Positions 26,161-35,506 of a stretch of DNA of 64,000 bases are shown piece by piece (the first letter of the stretch is position 1; each line of letters starts with the position of its first letter). The DNA is from CAWDMC01 sp963803295. GTDB lineage: Bacteria; Acidobacteriota; Terriglobia; UBA7540. Location: assembly GCA_963803295.1 (NCBI GenBank), contig CAWDMC010000028.1, forward strand, positions 475,374 through 539,373. Direction: 5' to 3'. Made by a program: the position numbers and the translations under genes. The notes under the pieces are model-generated. The model saw only the letters and a list, made by a program, of their open reading frames with translations, did no database searches and was not told where the DNA came from.

Positions 26161-28974
26161 TTAATTAATTACTTTTTCTTTGGAATTTGCATCTTGTATT
26201 ATAGGGTTATCCTCAGGAAGTTCATCTCCAACCAACTGCAGTAATTCAATAGCATTAAGGCACCACTGTGCCGTGTTGTTGGTGGAAACTCCTTTCACTT
26301 CATAAATCGGTTGCAGGCTTTGCGCCTTATCAAATTTTTGCATATTGAAATCGGTATGATAGCGCTTAGCTCCTGCATTAAAAAACTCTTCCCAAGCTCT
26401 TGCTGCATAAGCTTTATCGCCAGTCACTTTAGCGTAATAAGCCGGAAGGCGGGCATACCAGGGACCCGGATCTCCCAAATTTACTGCTTTACCAAACTCC
26501 TTTTTAATTTCCGCTTCAGGAGCTGCATATAATTTGCAGAACTGCATCCAAAGTTTATCCCATTTTTTGTTTTGAAGAAGATGGGTCAATTCAAAAGCCA
26601 CTTCCGGTCCTCCCATCAAAACAGACAAGTGTAAAAAACCAATATCATTCTCATCCAGACGATACAATTTGTAAGTTTTGGGATCATATCCAAAGGCTGC
26701 ATCATGCCCGGAAAAGAAACCGTAAGGCATTTCATACAAGCTGTTCACACCGACCATAATCCGGTCACGGTAACGGGTATCGCCGGTACGTTCCCATTCG
26801 GTCATCCAGTTACCAACAAGCGCCAGCCAATCCGGACCAACACGAGCATGTGTCGGGTATTTGCTTTTCTTCATGATCAAACGCACCGGATCGAGTTTGC
26901 CTATTGCCTCATTGGAAGCTTCAACAGAAGCATGCATCAGATCGCCCGTGCGTTCATCAGTAGTTAGATAATAATAAAAGCGAGCCAGAGCAGCCTGAGA
27001 AATACGCACCTCTTTGGCACCCCCGCCCCAATGACGAACGTTGTGACGCGAACCTAATCCTTTTAAACGTCCCAAATGATAGACATCAACTTCACCCGTG
27101 TGACGGGTTAACGCCTCAGCCATGCGGAAAATATCCTCACGCCCCGACCGCAAATAGCTATACCAAAGCCAAAGGTTTGGCATCAATTCGGTATTGTCCC
27201 ACGCAAAACCACCCATGTCGTATTTCCAAGTGTGTCTTTCAGGATCATAACTATGCCGCAAATCGCCATAATTCCAGAAACCATACCAATGCCGCTGTTC
27301 TACTTCCAGATGATAGTATTTAAAAGCATTGTCAAGTTGATCTTCTATCCAGCGTTTTCCTTTTGTACTCCGGTCCGGCAAACTCCACACACCAAAAACA
27401 GGGATGCTATGGATGTATTCTTGAGAAGCAGTTAGCAAAGCAGGATGATTTCCTAGCTCAACAATTTTATCCAAAGTTTTATAAGACGGCACCTTAGTCG
27501 AGACATAGAGCATGATTTCGCTTGTGCGCCCCACTCCGGTTGCTGTGCTTAATCCTGGTTGAACGTCTTCGTAACTAGCCTCAAGAGTATGTCCCCAAGC
27601 AAGTGTATCGTAGTTACGCATGTCCATGGCCTCTGCATCGGGTGACCAGAGCCATGCTTTAATCTGCGCTTCATTTGTTTTTACGTTTCGGATTTCCAAC
27701 GCTGAAGGAAATGATTGCCAAAAATTTCGGACACATATAGCCAATCCGCCAGAAACATCACCGACAAAAGCCATTCCTTCGGAACGTTTGCCATAGCCGG
27801 CGCCAATCCATGCGCTTTTATCGTTGGTTCTTTTTTGTACTCGAAATCCGTCGGCATTTAATTGCTCCAGCTTGAAATCATTCCAGGCTGCCCAATGATC
27901 AATAAGGAATTGCTGCTGCTCAGAGAAAGTTTTGCGTTCGGCTATGCGCTCACCTGCAAGCTGTTTTGAATACAAATCTTCTCTAAAATTAAGTGGTCTT
28001 CGCCCATTGAGCGGCTGGCATGGTTCATCCCACAATCCGCCGTTTTCTCCTGAAAAGCGAATATGCCGGTTATATAACTGCTCATCAAGTGGAACATCAA
28101 AAACTAATCCCAAACCACGGATAAAATCTTTTTGCTGGTCGCCATCATAAATAATTGTATGAACCATGCGGATCGACTGCTGACCAGCGTAAAAATAAAG
28201 TCTAATAATGAATGGCAGCCAACTACGGCTTCCAGATTTCGACACATGCTTTCCTTCAATTTTAACTACTGCTCTGACCGGGCCATTTTGCTCTATCGTT
28301 ACTTTTTCAATATTACCAATAAACTTTTCTTTTGAAGGCTGAGGACCAAATTCCTGACTCGGACTATTCTGCAGAATACAAACCAACTTTCCGCCTGTAG
28401 AAATCTCTTTCCCATCCATTTTAATGAAACGAATAAGCTGCTCGCCATGTTTGGGAATATCACATTGTAAAACGCCGGTGTTCACCAAAACATCATTATC
28501 ACTTTCAGTTACTTCAACTTTTGTTTTTAATATATCTGTATTGGATGATTTTAGAGGTTCAAGTTTGAAGATCGTTCCGGCATTTGAATCGACCACTGCG
28601 CTTAAGCCCGCCCATTTTAAAGAACCATCGGGCCAATAAGCCATTGGCCATGATTGTACCGGTATAGATTCGCCGCTGGCATTTTTTAACGAAAAGCTAA
28701 TTGATGGTTCAAACTTTCCTTCTGGCAGGGGCACACCCCAACTAACCCCAGTAGATAATGATGGCGGATTTCCTCCAAGCCATGATAGCTTTATCGGATT
28801 AATGTTCTGTGCAAAAGCCGAATTTTGGACGATGACAAAAATGATTAGCACCCATGTTGAAATAATACTTAAGTTTCTTTTTTCTGCTGAAAAATGATGA
28901 CGTGTTTTTTTTATATTTTTCCTTTCATAAATATTTGTCACTATCAAATTTATTTTGTTCGATTTTAAGTTCAT
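26161..28974 (-). CDS. exo-rhamnogalacturonan lyase-like protein (PcRGLX/YetA family)
   Basis: Up to 937 residues. After a long N-terminal stretch and a hydrophobic leader (ISTWVLIIFVIVQNSAFAQ) come an N-terminal beta domain (PEGKFEPSISFSLKNASGES, WPDGSLKWAGLSAVV), a large central sandwich (QQSIRMVHTIIYDGDQQKDF) and a C-terminal helical toroid (GSRHNVRHWGGGAKEVRISQ, TGDTRYRDRIMVGVNSLYE). This three-part layout is that of the PcRGLX/YetA-like proteins, which include exo-acting rhamnogalacturonan lyases. It would release unsaturated galacturonyl-rhamnose from rhamnogalacturonan I for GH105. ATG 28974 overlaps the GH35 stop by 50 bp, so the true start is probably further in; no clear alternative is visible. 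Confidence 0.65.
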   Translation of the reverse strand: MNLKSNKINLIVTNIYERKNIKKTRHHFSAEKRNLSIISTWVLIIFVIVQNSAFAQNINPIKLSWLGGNPPSLSTGVSWGVPLPEGKFEPSISFSLKNASGESIPVQSWPMAYWPDGSLKWAGLSAVVDSNAGTIFKLEPLKSSNTDILKTKVEVTESDNDVLVNTGVLQCDIPKHGEQLIRFIKMDGKEISTGGKLVCILQNSPSQEFGPQPSKEKFIGNIEKVTIEQNGPVRAVVKIEGKHVSKSGSRSWLPFIIRLYFYAGQQSIRMVHTIIYDGDQQKDFIRGLGLVFDVPLDEQLYNRHIRFSGENGGLWDEPCQPLNGRRPLNFREDLYSKQLAGERIAERKTFSEQQQFLIDHWAAWNDFKLEQLNADGFRVQKRTNDKSAWIGAGYGKRSEGMAFVGDVSGGLAICVRNFWQSFPSALEIRNVKTNEAQIKAWLWSPDAEAMDMRNYDTLAWGHTLEASYEDVQPGLSTATGVGRTSEIMLYVSTKVPSYKTLDKIVELGNHPALLTASQEYIHSIPVFGVWSLPDRSTKGKRWIEDQLDNAFKYYHLEVEQRHWYGFWNYGDLRHSYDPERHTWKYDMGGFAWDNTELMPNLWLWYSYLRSGREDIFRMAEALTRHTGEVDVYHLGRLKGLGSRHNVRHWGGGAKEVRISQAALARFYYYLTTDERTGDLMHASVEASNEAIGKLDPVRLIMKKSKYPTHARVGPDWLALVGNWMTEWERTGDTRYRDRIMVGVNSLYEMPYGFFSGHDAAFGYDPKTYKLYRLDENDIGFLHLSVLMGGPEVAFELTHLLQNKKWDKLWMQFCKLYAAPEAEIKKEFGKAVNLGDPGPWYARLPAYYAKVTGDKAYAARAWEEFFNAGAKRYHTDFNMQKFDKAQSLQPIYEVKGVSTNNTAQWCLNAIELLQLVGDELPEDNPIIQDANSKEKVIN

Positions 28975-31900
28975 GCTTTTGAACTACGTAATTATTATAG
29001 TAGTGAATTGAAAAATCTTTCAACTCAGGGGCGGTATTCTCTTTACCATCAGGACGCATCACGAAGACCAGTGAATTTTTTTCTCTAAGCCATCCTTTAG
29101 GGATATAAAAATCATTTTGAGGTCCTACAGTAAAATAAAGTCCAAGTAATTTTCCATTAAGCCATATTTGTAAATTTCCTGTTGATGATACATGAATATA
29201 TAATGGGATTATCCAGTTTTTAATTTCTTGAACTTCAAACCAGGTTCGGCACCATCTAATACCGAAATTTGCTTCGGAATTATCTAAGTTCTTAACGACA
29301 CCCCAATCTGAATCATCAAAGTCAGCCTTTTGCCAACCCGATAGTTCCCCGTTCAATGATGCATGATATGTAAATTGATCAAGCTTTAAAGGCACTTCAT
29401 TACCATACTCAAATTCAATCGGACCGACGATACCACCTCTACCTTTTGGATTTTCGACATACAATGCAATTAAATTACTTCCAGATTTCATTGATCCATT
29501 TAATGAAACTTCAAAAGGACCATCCCATCCGTGATGACTAAATTTATAAACTTGTTTTCCGTTTACATAAATTGTGGCGCTGCGGCTAATTCCTTGAAAA
29601 ATTAGTCTGGGATTATCTTCTGCTTCATTAGAAGTTAGGTTAATTATCTCTCTGTACCAGGAACCTACTTGCTTATCATTATGAGTTTCATGTGAATTAT
29701 AATTAACTTCAAAATTCATCCAGTCTGAATCATTATAACTGCTATTCGCTTCAGAGGGATTTGAGCCTGGTTGTTCGTCCTGTTTAACTGAAAATTTCCA
29801 ATCCTTTAAAATCTGAAATTGTTTTGCAGTTAATAAATTAAAAGATTTAATTCCTTTTTTCTCTTCCATGAATCCAGTGTTTGGCCTCCCCTTGTTTTCA
29901 AAAATTATTTTTATATCATGTTTACCTTTTGATAAATTCATTTCCGAATAGTCATTAAAAGTATTTCCTGTTAAATCTTTTACCTGATTTCCATCAATGT
30001 AAATCGAATGCCAATCATTGGAATAATAACTTGCCTTCAATACTTTCTTACCATCTATCTCAAATTTACCTTTATAAATGAAATAGCCATTTTGGTAATC
30101 CTCTAAGCTATCAAGGGATGGATAAACGCTGCCATCGTATAATAGAGTTTTAAAGTTTGATTTTTTTTCTGCCTCGTCGTCATCCTTAAAACGGATTTGT
30201 CCGTATTTTACTTCAAGCGCCGGAAGCTCCGGAGTATCTATAGTGAAATTAATAATTTTACCCGTAGGTGCTTTAGTGTAATTAATTGATTCACCATCCA
30301 AAAAAATTTGACGTACATCTCCGGTTGTAAGGAAGGAAAACTTATTCCCACCGGGCTTTGTTTGTAATTCAATAGTACTACCATTTTGAGCATCCGGTAT
30401 TGTTAAATAAGAATCAGACAATAAAATGGCCGGACCATTTTTTGTGCTGAATTGAACTGAACGTTCAGCTCGATCGCGGGAGGTTAACAACACATAAGTA
30501 TCGTTCCAAAAAAATAATCTGTCGTGAGAAAGTATAGTTTCAGAAAAAACTTTTGAATCCAGATTCATTATTGCTTTTTCACCGGGTGAACCGTAGGCAA
30601 TTAAAAGCGGTTCCTTATTATATTCTGTCACTGCCGATAATTCAATGTTGCTGTAATTAAGAGTACTGCCTCCGGGAATTGCCAGATCAATAGGTAAGAA
30701 GTAGGTGTTTAGCGAATCTATAGAAACAGAAATATTATCAGGGTTTTTGCCAGGCATTTTAACTTCGATATTTGCATTCTGCAGTTTGCCCGTTTTGTTT
30801 CGCACGAATAGAAAACCAACCTTTCCATCTGACAAAAGAATAGTTTCAAGATCATTATTATCAGATACTGCGCCGTCAGCAATCTCATGACTTCTCCCCA
30901 AATATGGATTTGAATATTTTATGAAATCGCCGATTAATTTTACAGCATAATATTTTTCCCATAAACCACCGCATTCGGAAATTGGGGCTGTATAGTCATA
31001 ACTTGTTGGTTTTTCTTTACCTGCCCAATAATCGAAATTTGTACCCCCATAAAGCATATAATAATTTAATCCTTTGATGCCTTGTGCAATAACATATTTC
31101 GTTAAAGCATTAATTTGTTCACCACTATATTTATTTGGATGCCGAACAGTTGCATCGCCTATTGCTGTAAACCATCCGCCTTGCAGTTCAGTAAATATAG
31201 GTGGTGCATCCGGTTCTTGCTCTTCAAGCGATTTTATTCTTGGGATATCTGCTTCAAGGTTCCAGCCTGGATAACCATTTACGGCATCCATAATTTGAGA
31301 GAATACTGAATCGGTATTGTCGCGTGACTGTTTTGTCCAACACGTTATAATAGGTACATCAATGCCATTTCGTTTAACATCCTGGTATAGAGATTTAAGG
31401 TATACAACTTTTTGTGAGTCGGGTACTCCGCAGAAATCATATTCATTTTCAATTTGTAAAAGAATTGTACTTCCACCATTTGTAATTAAATGTTTCTTAA
31501 TTACCGGCAGAACTTCATTGAACCAATACTTAGACCAGTAAATATCCTGAGGTGATGCTGTTCTGAATCCAATACCTTTTCCTGCCGACCAGCGCGGGAA
31601 TCCCCCTATATCCCATTCTGCGCAAATATAGGGACCGGGTCGGGCTATAACATACAACCCCATCTTTTCACAATCTTTGAGGTATTTATCAAGTAAGCTA
31701 AGATCAAGCTTACCTTTTTCCTGTTCATGAAAATTCCAAGGGATATATGTTTCAATAGTATTAAATCCTGCAGCTTTTATTTTCTGCAATATATCTATCC
31801 ATTGACCTGGATCGCAGCGAGTGTAGTGAAAACTTCCACTGTAGATGAAGGTTTCTTTACCGTTTATATAAAAAGTATTATGATCATAACGAATGATTTC

Positions 31901-31993
31901 AGGATGACTGAATTTGGGTTTCAATTCCGTATCGGAATCGTTTTTAATTGATGCTGCTATAAAAAGAAGAGATAGTATAATTAGATATTTCAT
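28925..31993 (-). CDS. secreted beta-galactosidase, GH35
   Basis: 1022 residues with a short signal peptide (MKYLIILSLLFIAAS). The TIM barrel carries GSFHYTRCDPGQWIDILQKI, TIETYIPWNFHE and the family signature RPGPYICAEWDIGGFPRW (about 118-135). ILLQIENEYDF holds the acid/base Glu at about 184, and FTELQGGWF holds the nucleophile Glu near 268. Beta-sandwich domains for galactose binding fill the C-terminal half (SGIV-type motifs, WKFSVKQDEQ, RGGIVGPIEFEYG). It would trim galactan side chains of rhamnogalacturonan I. It heads a likely operon with the YetA-like gene and the 24217-26148 gene. Confidence 0.9.
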   Translation of the reverse strand: MKYLIILSLLFIAASIKNDSDTELKPKFSHPEIIRYDHNTFYINGKETFIYSGSFHYTRCDPGQWIDILQKIKAAGFNTIETYIPWNFHEQEKGKLDLSLLDKYLKDCEKMGLYVIARPGPYICAEWDIGGFPRWSAGKGIGFRTASPQDIYWSKYWFNEVLPVIKKHLITNGGSTILLQIENEYDFCGVPDSQKVVYLKSLYQDVKRNGIDVPIITCWTKQSRDNTDSVFSQIMDAVNGYPGWNLEADIPRIKSLEEQEPDAPPIFTELQGGWFTAIGDATVRHPNKYSGEQINALTKYVIAQGIKGLNYYMLYGGTNFDYWAGKEKPTSYDYTAPISECGGLWEKYYAVKLIGDFIKYSNPYLGRSHEIADGAVSDNNDLETILLSDGKVGFLFVRNKTGKLQNANIEVKMPGKNPDNISVSIDSLNTYFLPIDLAIPGGSTLNYSNIELSAVTEYNKEPLLIAYGSPGEKAIMNLDSKVFSETILSHDRLFFWNDTYVLLTSRDRAERSVQFSTKNGPAILLSDSYLTIPDAQNGSTIELQTKPGGNKFSFLTTGDVRQIFLDGESINYTKAPTGKIINFTIDTPELPALEVKYGQIRFKDDDEAEKKSNFKTLLYDGSVYPSLDSLEDYQNGYFIYKGKFEIDGKKVLKASYYSNDWHSIYIDGNQVKDLTGNTFNDYSEMNLSKGKHDIKIIFENKGRPNTGFMEEKKGIKSFNLLTAKQFQILKDWKFSVKQDEQPGSNPSEANSSYNDSDWMNFEVNYNSHETHNDKQVGSWYREIINLTSNEAEDNPRLIFQGISRSATIYVNGKQVYKFSHHGWDGPFEVSLNGSMKSGSNLIALYVENPKGRGGIVGPIEFEYGNEVPLKLDQFTYHASLNGELSGWQKADFDDSDWGVVKNLDNSEANFGIRWCRTWFEVQEIKNWIIPLYIHVSSTGNLQIWLNGKLLGLYFTVGPQNDFYIPKGWLREKNSLVFVMRPDGKENTAPELKDFSIHYYNNYVVQKHELKIEQNKFDSDKYL

Positions 31994-32273
31994 ATAAAAT
32001 AAACCATGTAATGTTCCCGGAACTATTCCATATTTTAATTTATTAATTGTAAATTTCCCGATATTAATTCAGACTGAACCCTTTGAGTTTGCCCGGCTTA
32101 TAAGGTTATTCTTTTAAATCTGTACATTTCGCTTACGATCCAGCCTCACAATAAATCGAGTTTTTAATTTTAAACTGATATGATATACAGAGGATGAATA
32201 GTACAAAAGAAAGAAGAGAACTAATAAACTCGCAACTATATTTATAATGTAAATAGAATACACCCCGAAAATT

Positions 32274-33914
32274 TTATTTCAATAATATAAGTTTTTTTGT
32301 ATCTGAAAAATTTCCTACAGAAAGCCTATAATAATAAATTCCACTTGGCAGATCACTTCCATCAAATTTAACTTCATAATTTCCAGCATGTTTTTCTTCA
32401 TTAACCAAGGTTGCCATTTCCCTGCCTAGTACATCGTAAACTTTTAACTGCGTGAACATTATAGCAGAAGTTCCCGTATTCTGAATAGTGTATCTAATTG
32501 TGGTTGTCGGGTTAAACGGGTTGGGATAATTTTGCTCCAGGGTCACTGATAATGGCAGGAGCGCTGACCCTTCCTTTGTTACCCCTGTTTGCCCTCCGTG
32601 GTATTCCACCCTTAAAATTAAGTTGTTGATCCAATCACTGCTTACGTAAAGATTACCAAGACTGTCACTAGTAAGTCCTACAGGTTTACCCCATATATTA
32701 CTTTGATCGGGCGGGTTTGGCCAGAAGCCCGTCATAAAATCTCCTACCTTTGCATTGCTGCCATTGGGATCAACGAACAAAGCCACAATCTTGTGCCCGG
32801 GATCGGGTCCTAAAAATCCGGCGCGATATGCGACGAATGCTGCATCAATATATTGGGAAGGGAAATTACCGGATGGATAGAAGTAAATGTCCATCGGAGC
32901 ACTGTGTGCATCAACCAGAACAACCGGACGTTCCATAGTTTGTACAAGAAGGCTGTCTTCATGAGTAATGGGTAGTACCTGGGGGTGTCCACGAATTCCA
33001 AAATTTATATAAACCTGGTAACCGTAAGCTAAAGGCCAGCCATAAAAACCACCATCGCGAACGATATCGATCCATTCCGGCGGCAAAGAATCGACCGCTT
33101 CTGTATGACCGTTGTTGGTAGCCCACAACTCGCCAGTGAGCGGATGTATATCGAGACCAATTGCATTACGCAAGCCGGTAGCAAAGACCCTGCGTCCCGT
33201 ACCGTCTGCATTGAATTGCAGAACGGCTGCCCGTTCGGGATCAGTTTCGCGGCATACATCGCAGTGAGATCCTACGGACAGGTAGAAAAGTTTCCTCGAC
33301 TTATCGACAACGATAGTACGGGTGATGTGCGGGGTATTGGCAGTCGGGATATGGTCGGCGAAAACTTCCCGTTTTTCGTATACCAGATCACCGTCAGAAT
33401 CAGTGAATTTGACAATCTGATGCGTGTCAGCTACATACATATCTCCATTGTAGAAAACCAGGCTGTTAGCCCACCTGAGGTTGTCGGCTGCTACGATAAC
33501 CGTATCGGCGACACCGTCATTATCCCTATCCGGCAGAGCAACAATCTGACTGGTGAAGTCATTAGCATGGGGTTGAAATTCATCGGCGATGCCTGCTTTC
33601 ATATTTGCCACATGCAAAACTCCATCCTTGTTAAAAGCCATCATACGAGGACCTCTCAAACCGGTAACGGCAAAAACCTTCACCGTGAAACCCGGAGGCA
33701 GATTTAAGGTAAGACTATCCGGAACCATTCCTTTGAATTTTTCCGGCACAATGAGAGGAACGGATTGCAGGTTCAGATCTACCTTCGGTGTCATCTGTAT
33801 TGTTCCGGGCGGGTAGGAACCTTCCTGGGCAAAAAGTAAAGAAGGAAAGATCAGCAAAACAATTATTATAATAAATAAACGTTTGGTTTCTTTCATTATC
33901 TCAACGTTTCTCAT
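32274..33914 (-). CDS. PQQ-dependent sugar dehydrogenase-like protein with T9SS sorting domain
   Basis: 546 residues. Signal peptide (LFIIIIVLLIFPSLLFAQ). Residues of about 70-440 form a six-bladed propeller of the sorbosone/soluble glucose dehydrogenase type (LPPGFTVKVFAVTGLRGPRM, TDSDGDLVYEKREVFADHIP, FATGLRNAIGLDIHPLTGEL and GGFYGWPLAYGYQ). HITRTI, the RNAIG arginine and calcium-binding turns fit cofactor sites. The last 80 residues begin with LEQNYPNPFNPTTTIRYTI and end in KKLILLK, a type IX secretion C-terminal sorting domain of the Ignavibacteria/FCB type, so the protein should be secreted or cell-surface bound. The gene is somewhat GC-richer than its AT-rich neighbours. Confidence 0.8.
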   Translation of the reverse strand: MRNVEIMKETKRLFIIIIVLLIFPSLLFAQEGSYPPGTIQMTPKVDLNLQSVPLIVPEKFKGMVPDSLTLNLPPGFTVKVFAVTGLRGPRMMAFNKDGVLHVANMKAGIADEFQPHANDFTSQIVALPDRDNDGVADTVIVAADNLRWANSLVFYNGDMYVADTHQIVKFTDSDGDLVYEKREVFADHIPTANTPHITRTIVVDKSRKLFYLSVGSHCDVCRETDPERAAVLQFNADGTGRRVFATGLRNAIGLDIHPLTGELWATNNGHTEAVDSLPPEWIDIVRDGGFYGWPLAYGYQVYINFGIRGHPQVLPITHEDSLLVQTMERPVVLVDAHSAPMDIYFYPSGNFPSQYIDAAFVAYRAGFLGPDPGHKIVALFVDPNGSNAKVGDFMTGFWPNPPDQSNIWGKPVGLTSDSLGNLYVSSDWINNLILRVEYHGGQTGVTKEGSALLPLSVTLEQNYPNPFNPTTTIRYTIQNTGTSAIMFTQLKVYDVLGREMATLVNEEKHAGNYEVKFDGSDLPSGIYYYRLSVGNFSDTKKLILLK

Positions 33915-34071
33915 TCAATAGATTCAACCTAATATTTTTAAGTTCTATTCTATAATCAAGTTGTAAAATATTGTGATTAATTAGTAAATTGTAAAAAAAG
34001 AATTAACGAATCATTAAAAACTTGAATATTCAGATGCTTTTATTCTTTGAACTTTCTGGAGTTATATTCAC

Positions 34072-35502
34072 CTAGTACTGCACACCAAGCTCTTCCGGGA
34101 TAATTGGTCTAAATGTGCCTTCCAACGCTGAAATGTCATATCCCAACTCACATTCAAATATCATTACGTAATAGAGTGCAGTAAACCCCCAGAAATCTGT
34201 TTGTCCCAGTCCTTCTCCGGTTTCGGCGTTATAATACTCACGCAGAACGGGGCTCTTTACGACTGCCATTTCAAACAACCGCGCAGCCAGTTCACGGGCT
34301 ATATCAACGTAACCGTAATGCATCAGCCCTTGGAAAATCATGTAGTTAGTCGGCGCCCAGGTACTGCCACGCCAGTTACATTCCCTGTTACCGTTAGGAA
34401 GCCGAACGGAACCCTGGTAATAATCAGGCTCGGTTTTGGAATATGTCGCTATCGGGTAAGCGAGCCAGAATTCATCGGGGTTGGTCAGATGTTCTTCCAC
34501 CATACGTTTTACCTGAACCTTGCTCGGCGCACCGCAGAAAATCGGCAAGAAATTGGTTGCGGATTTGACTGGAACTTGTGCATTGAGTTTTTCATAACGG
34601 TCGAAGTACAACCCCTGTTTCTCGTCCCAGAATACCTCGTTGATCAATTGCTTGACCTTCTCGGCGTGGTCTAAAAACGACTGCCGATCTTTGGTCTTGC
34701 CGAGATGCTCGGCAATGATCGCCATCGCTTGAAGCTCGCGTACGAGATAGGTAGCCAAGTCTACTCCTTCGACCTCGAACGCCCCAATCTGTCCAGCGCG
34801 TGACCACTGGTTGTCCGTTCCTGCCGCATCAGCTGAATTCCAAGTTGGAAGACCATTACCATCTGCATCGTAGCTAAACCATTTATCTATGTACATTCTC
34901 AGGCGGTTGTAATATGAGCCGTTCTCCGGAACTTTGGGCGATTCCGGCGAAGTATTCAACCAGTTGTAGTCATCCTTGTTCTGCCGTGCACCGAGCACGA
35001 CAAGCTGTGCCAGAAACGGTTTAAAGTGCTGACGGTCGCGCTGTTTGTGCAGCGAACGGTTGATATAACCGTCCTTCTCTTGCCGTCGTAAAAATTCCTT
35101 AAGATTTGTATAGCAATATTTTGAAATTCCATAATAACCAAGATAGAGATTCTCGAAATACAAATCCCAGTCGTAAAACTCTGTGTATGGATAACCAGTC
35201 AGAAGCGACCCGCCGGCATCTGGCTTCCCGTCAATCGTCTTGATCCCTTTAAGCTTGATATCAGAATTCGTTTTGCGCAGTCGTACCAGCAACTCAGTAA
35301 ATGCCTCATCACCAACCATGGTACGCACCTTCTTGACAGCGTCGGATTCAGGTTTACCTGTGTCTGGAACGTGCGACAATGAATTCTGCCCGAAAACTGT
35401 CAGCACCGAGGCTAGAGTGACTGTAACAATTATAACTATAAACCGGCGGTAAGAGTTATTCAAATCATCCCAGTCTTTAAGATGAATTTTAGGCAATAAC
35501 AT
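34072..35502 (-). CDS. (alpha/alpha)6-barrel glycosidase, GH37/GH63-like
   Basis: 476 residues, signal anchor near residues 20-40 (RRFIVIIVTVTLASVLTVFG). The toroid motifs YPYTEFYDWDLYFENLYLGY, GLPTWNSADAAGTDNQWS and ECNWRGSTWAPTNYMIFQGL, followed by EYYNAETGEGLGQTDFWGFT, match trehalase/GH63-type inverting glucosidases. The likely general acid is the Asp of YDWD or of NSADAAG, and the base is the Glu near GEGLG. Substrate could be trehalose-like, mannosylglycerate or an alpha-linked oligosaccharide; I cannot narrow it. The gene is GC-richer than block B average, like the PQQ-type gene next to it. It lies close downstream of the first GH106 gene. Confidence 0.7.
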   Translation of the reverse strand: MLLPKIHLKDWDDLNNSYRRFIVIIVTVTLASVLTVFGQNSLSHVPDTGKPESDAVKKVRTMVGDEAFTELLVRLRKTNSDIKLKGIKTIDGKPDAGGSLLTGYPYTEFYDWDLYFENLYLGYYGISKYCYTNLKEFLRRQEKDGYINRSLHKQRDRQHFKPFLAQLVVLGARQNKDDYNWLNTSPESPKVPENGSYYNRLRMYIDKWFSYDADGNGLPTWNSADAAGTDNQWSRAGQIGAFEVEGVDLATYLVRELQAMAIIAEHLGKTKDRQSFLDHAEKVKQLINEVFWDEKQGLYFDRYEKLNAQVPVKSATNFLPIFCGAPSKVQVKRMVEEHLTNPDEFWLAYPIATYSKTEPDYYQGSVRLPNGNRECNWRGSTWAPTNYMIFQGLMHYGYVDIARELAARLFEMAVVKSPVLREYYNAETGEGLGQTDFWGFTALYYVMIFECELGYDISALEGTFRPIIPEELGVQY

Positions 35503-35506
35503 AAAT

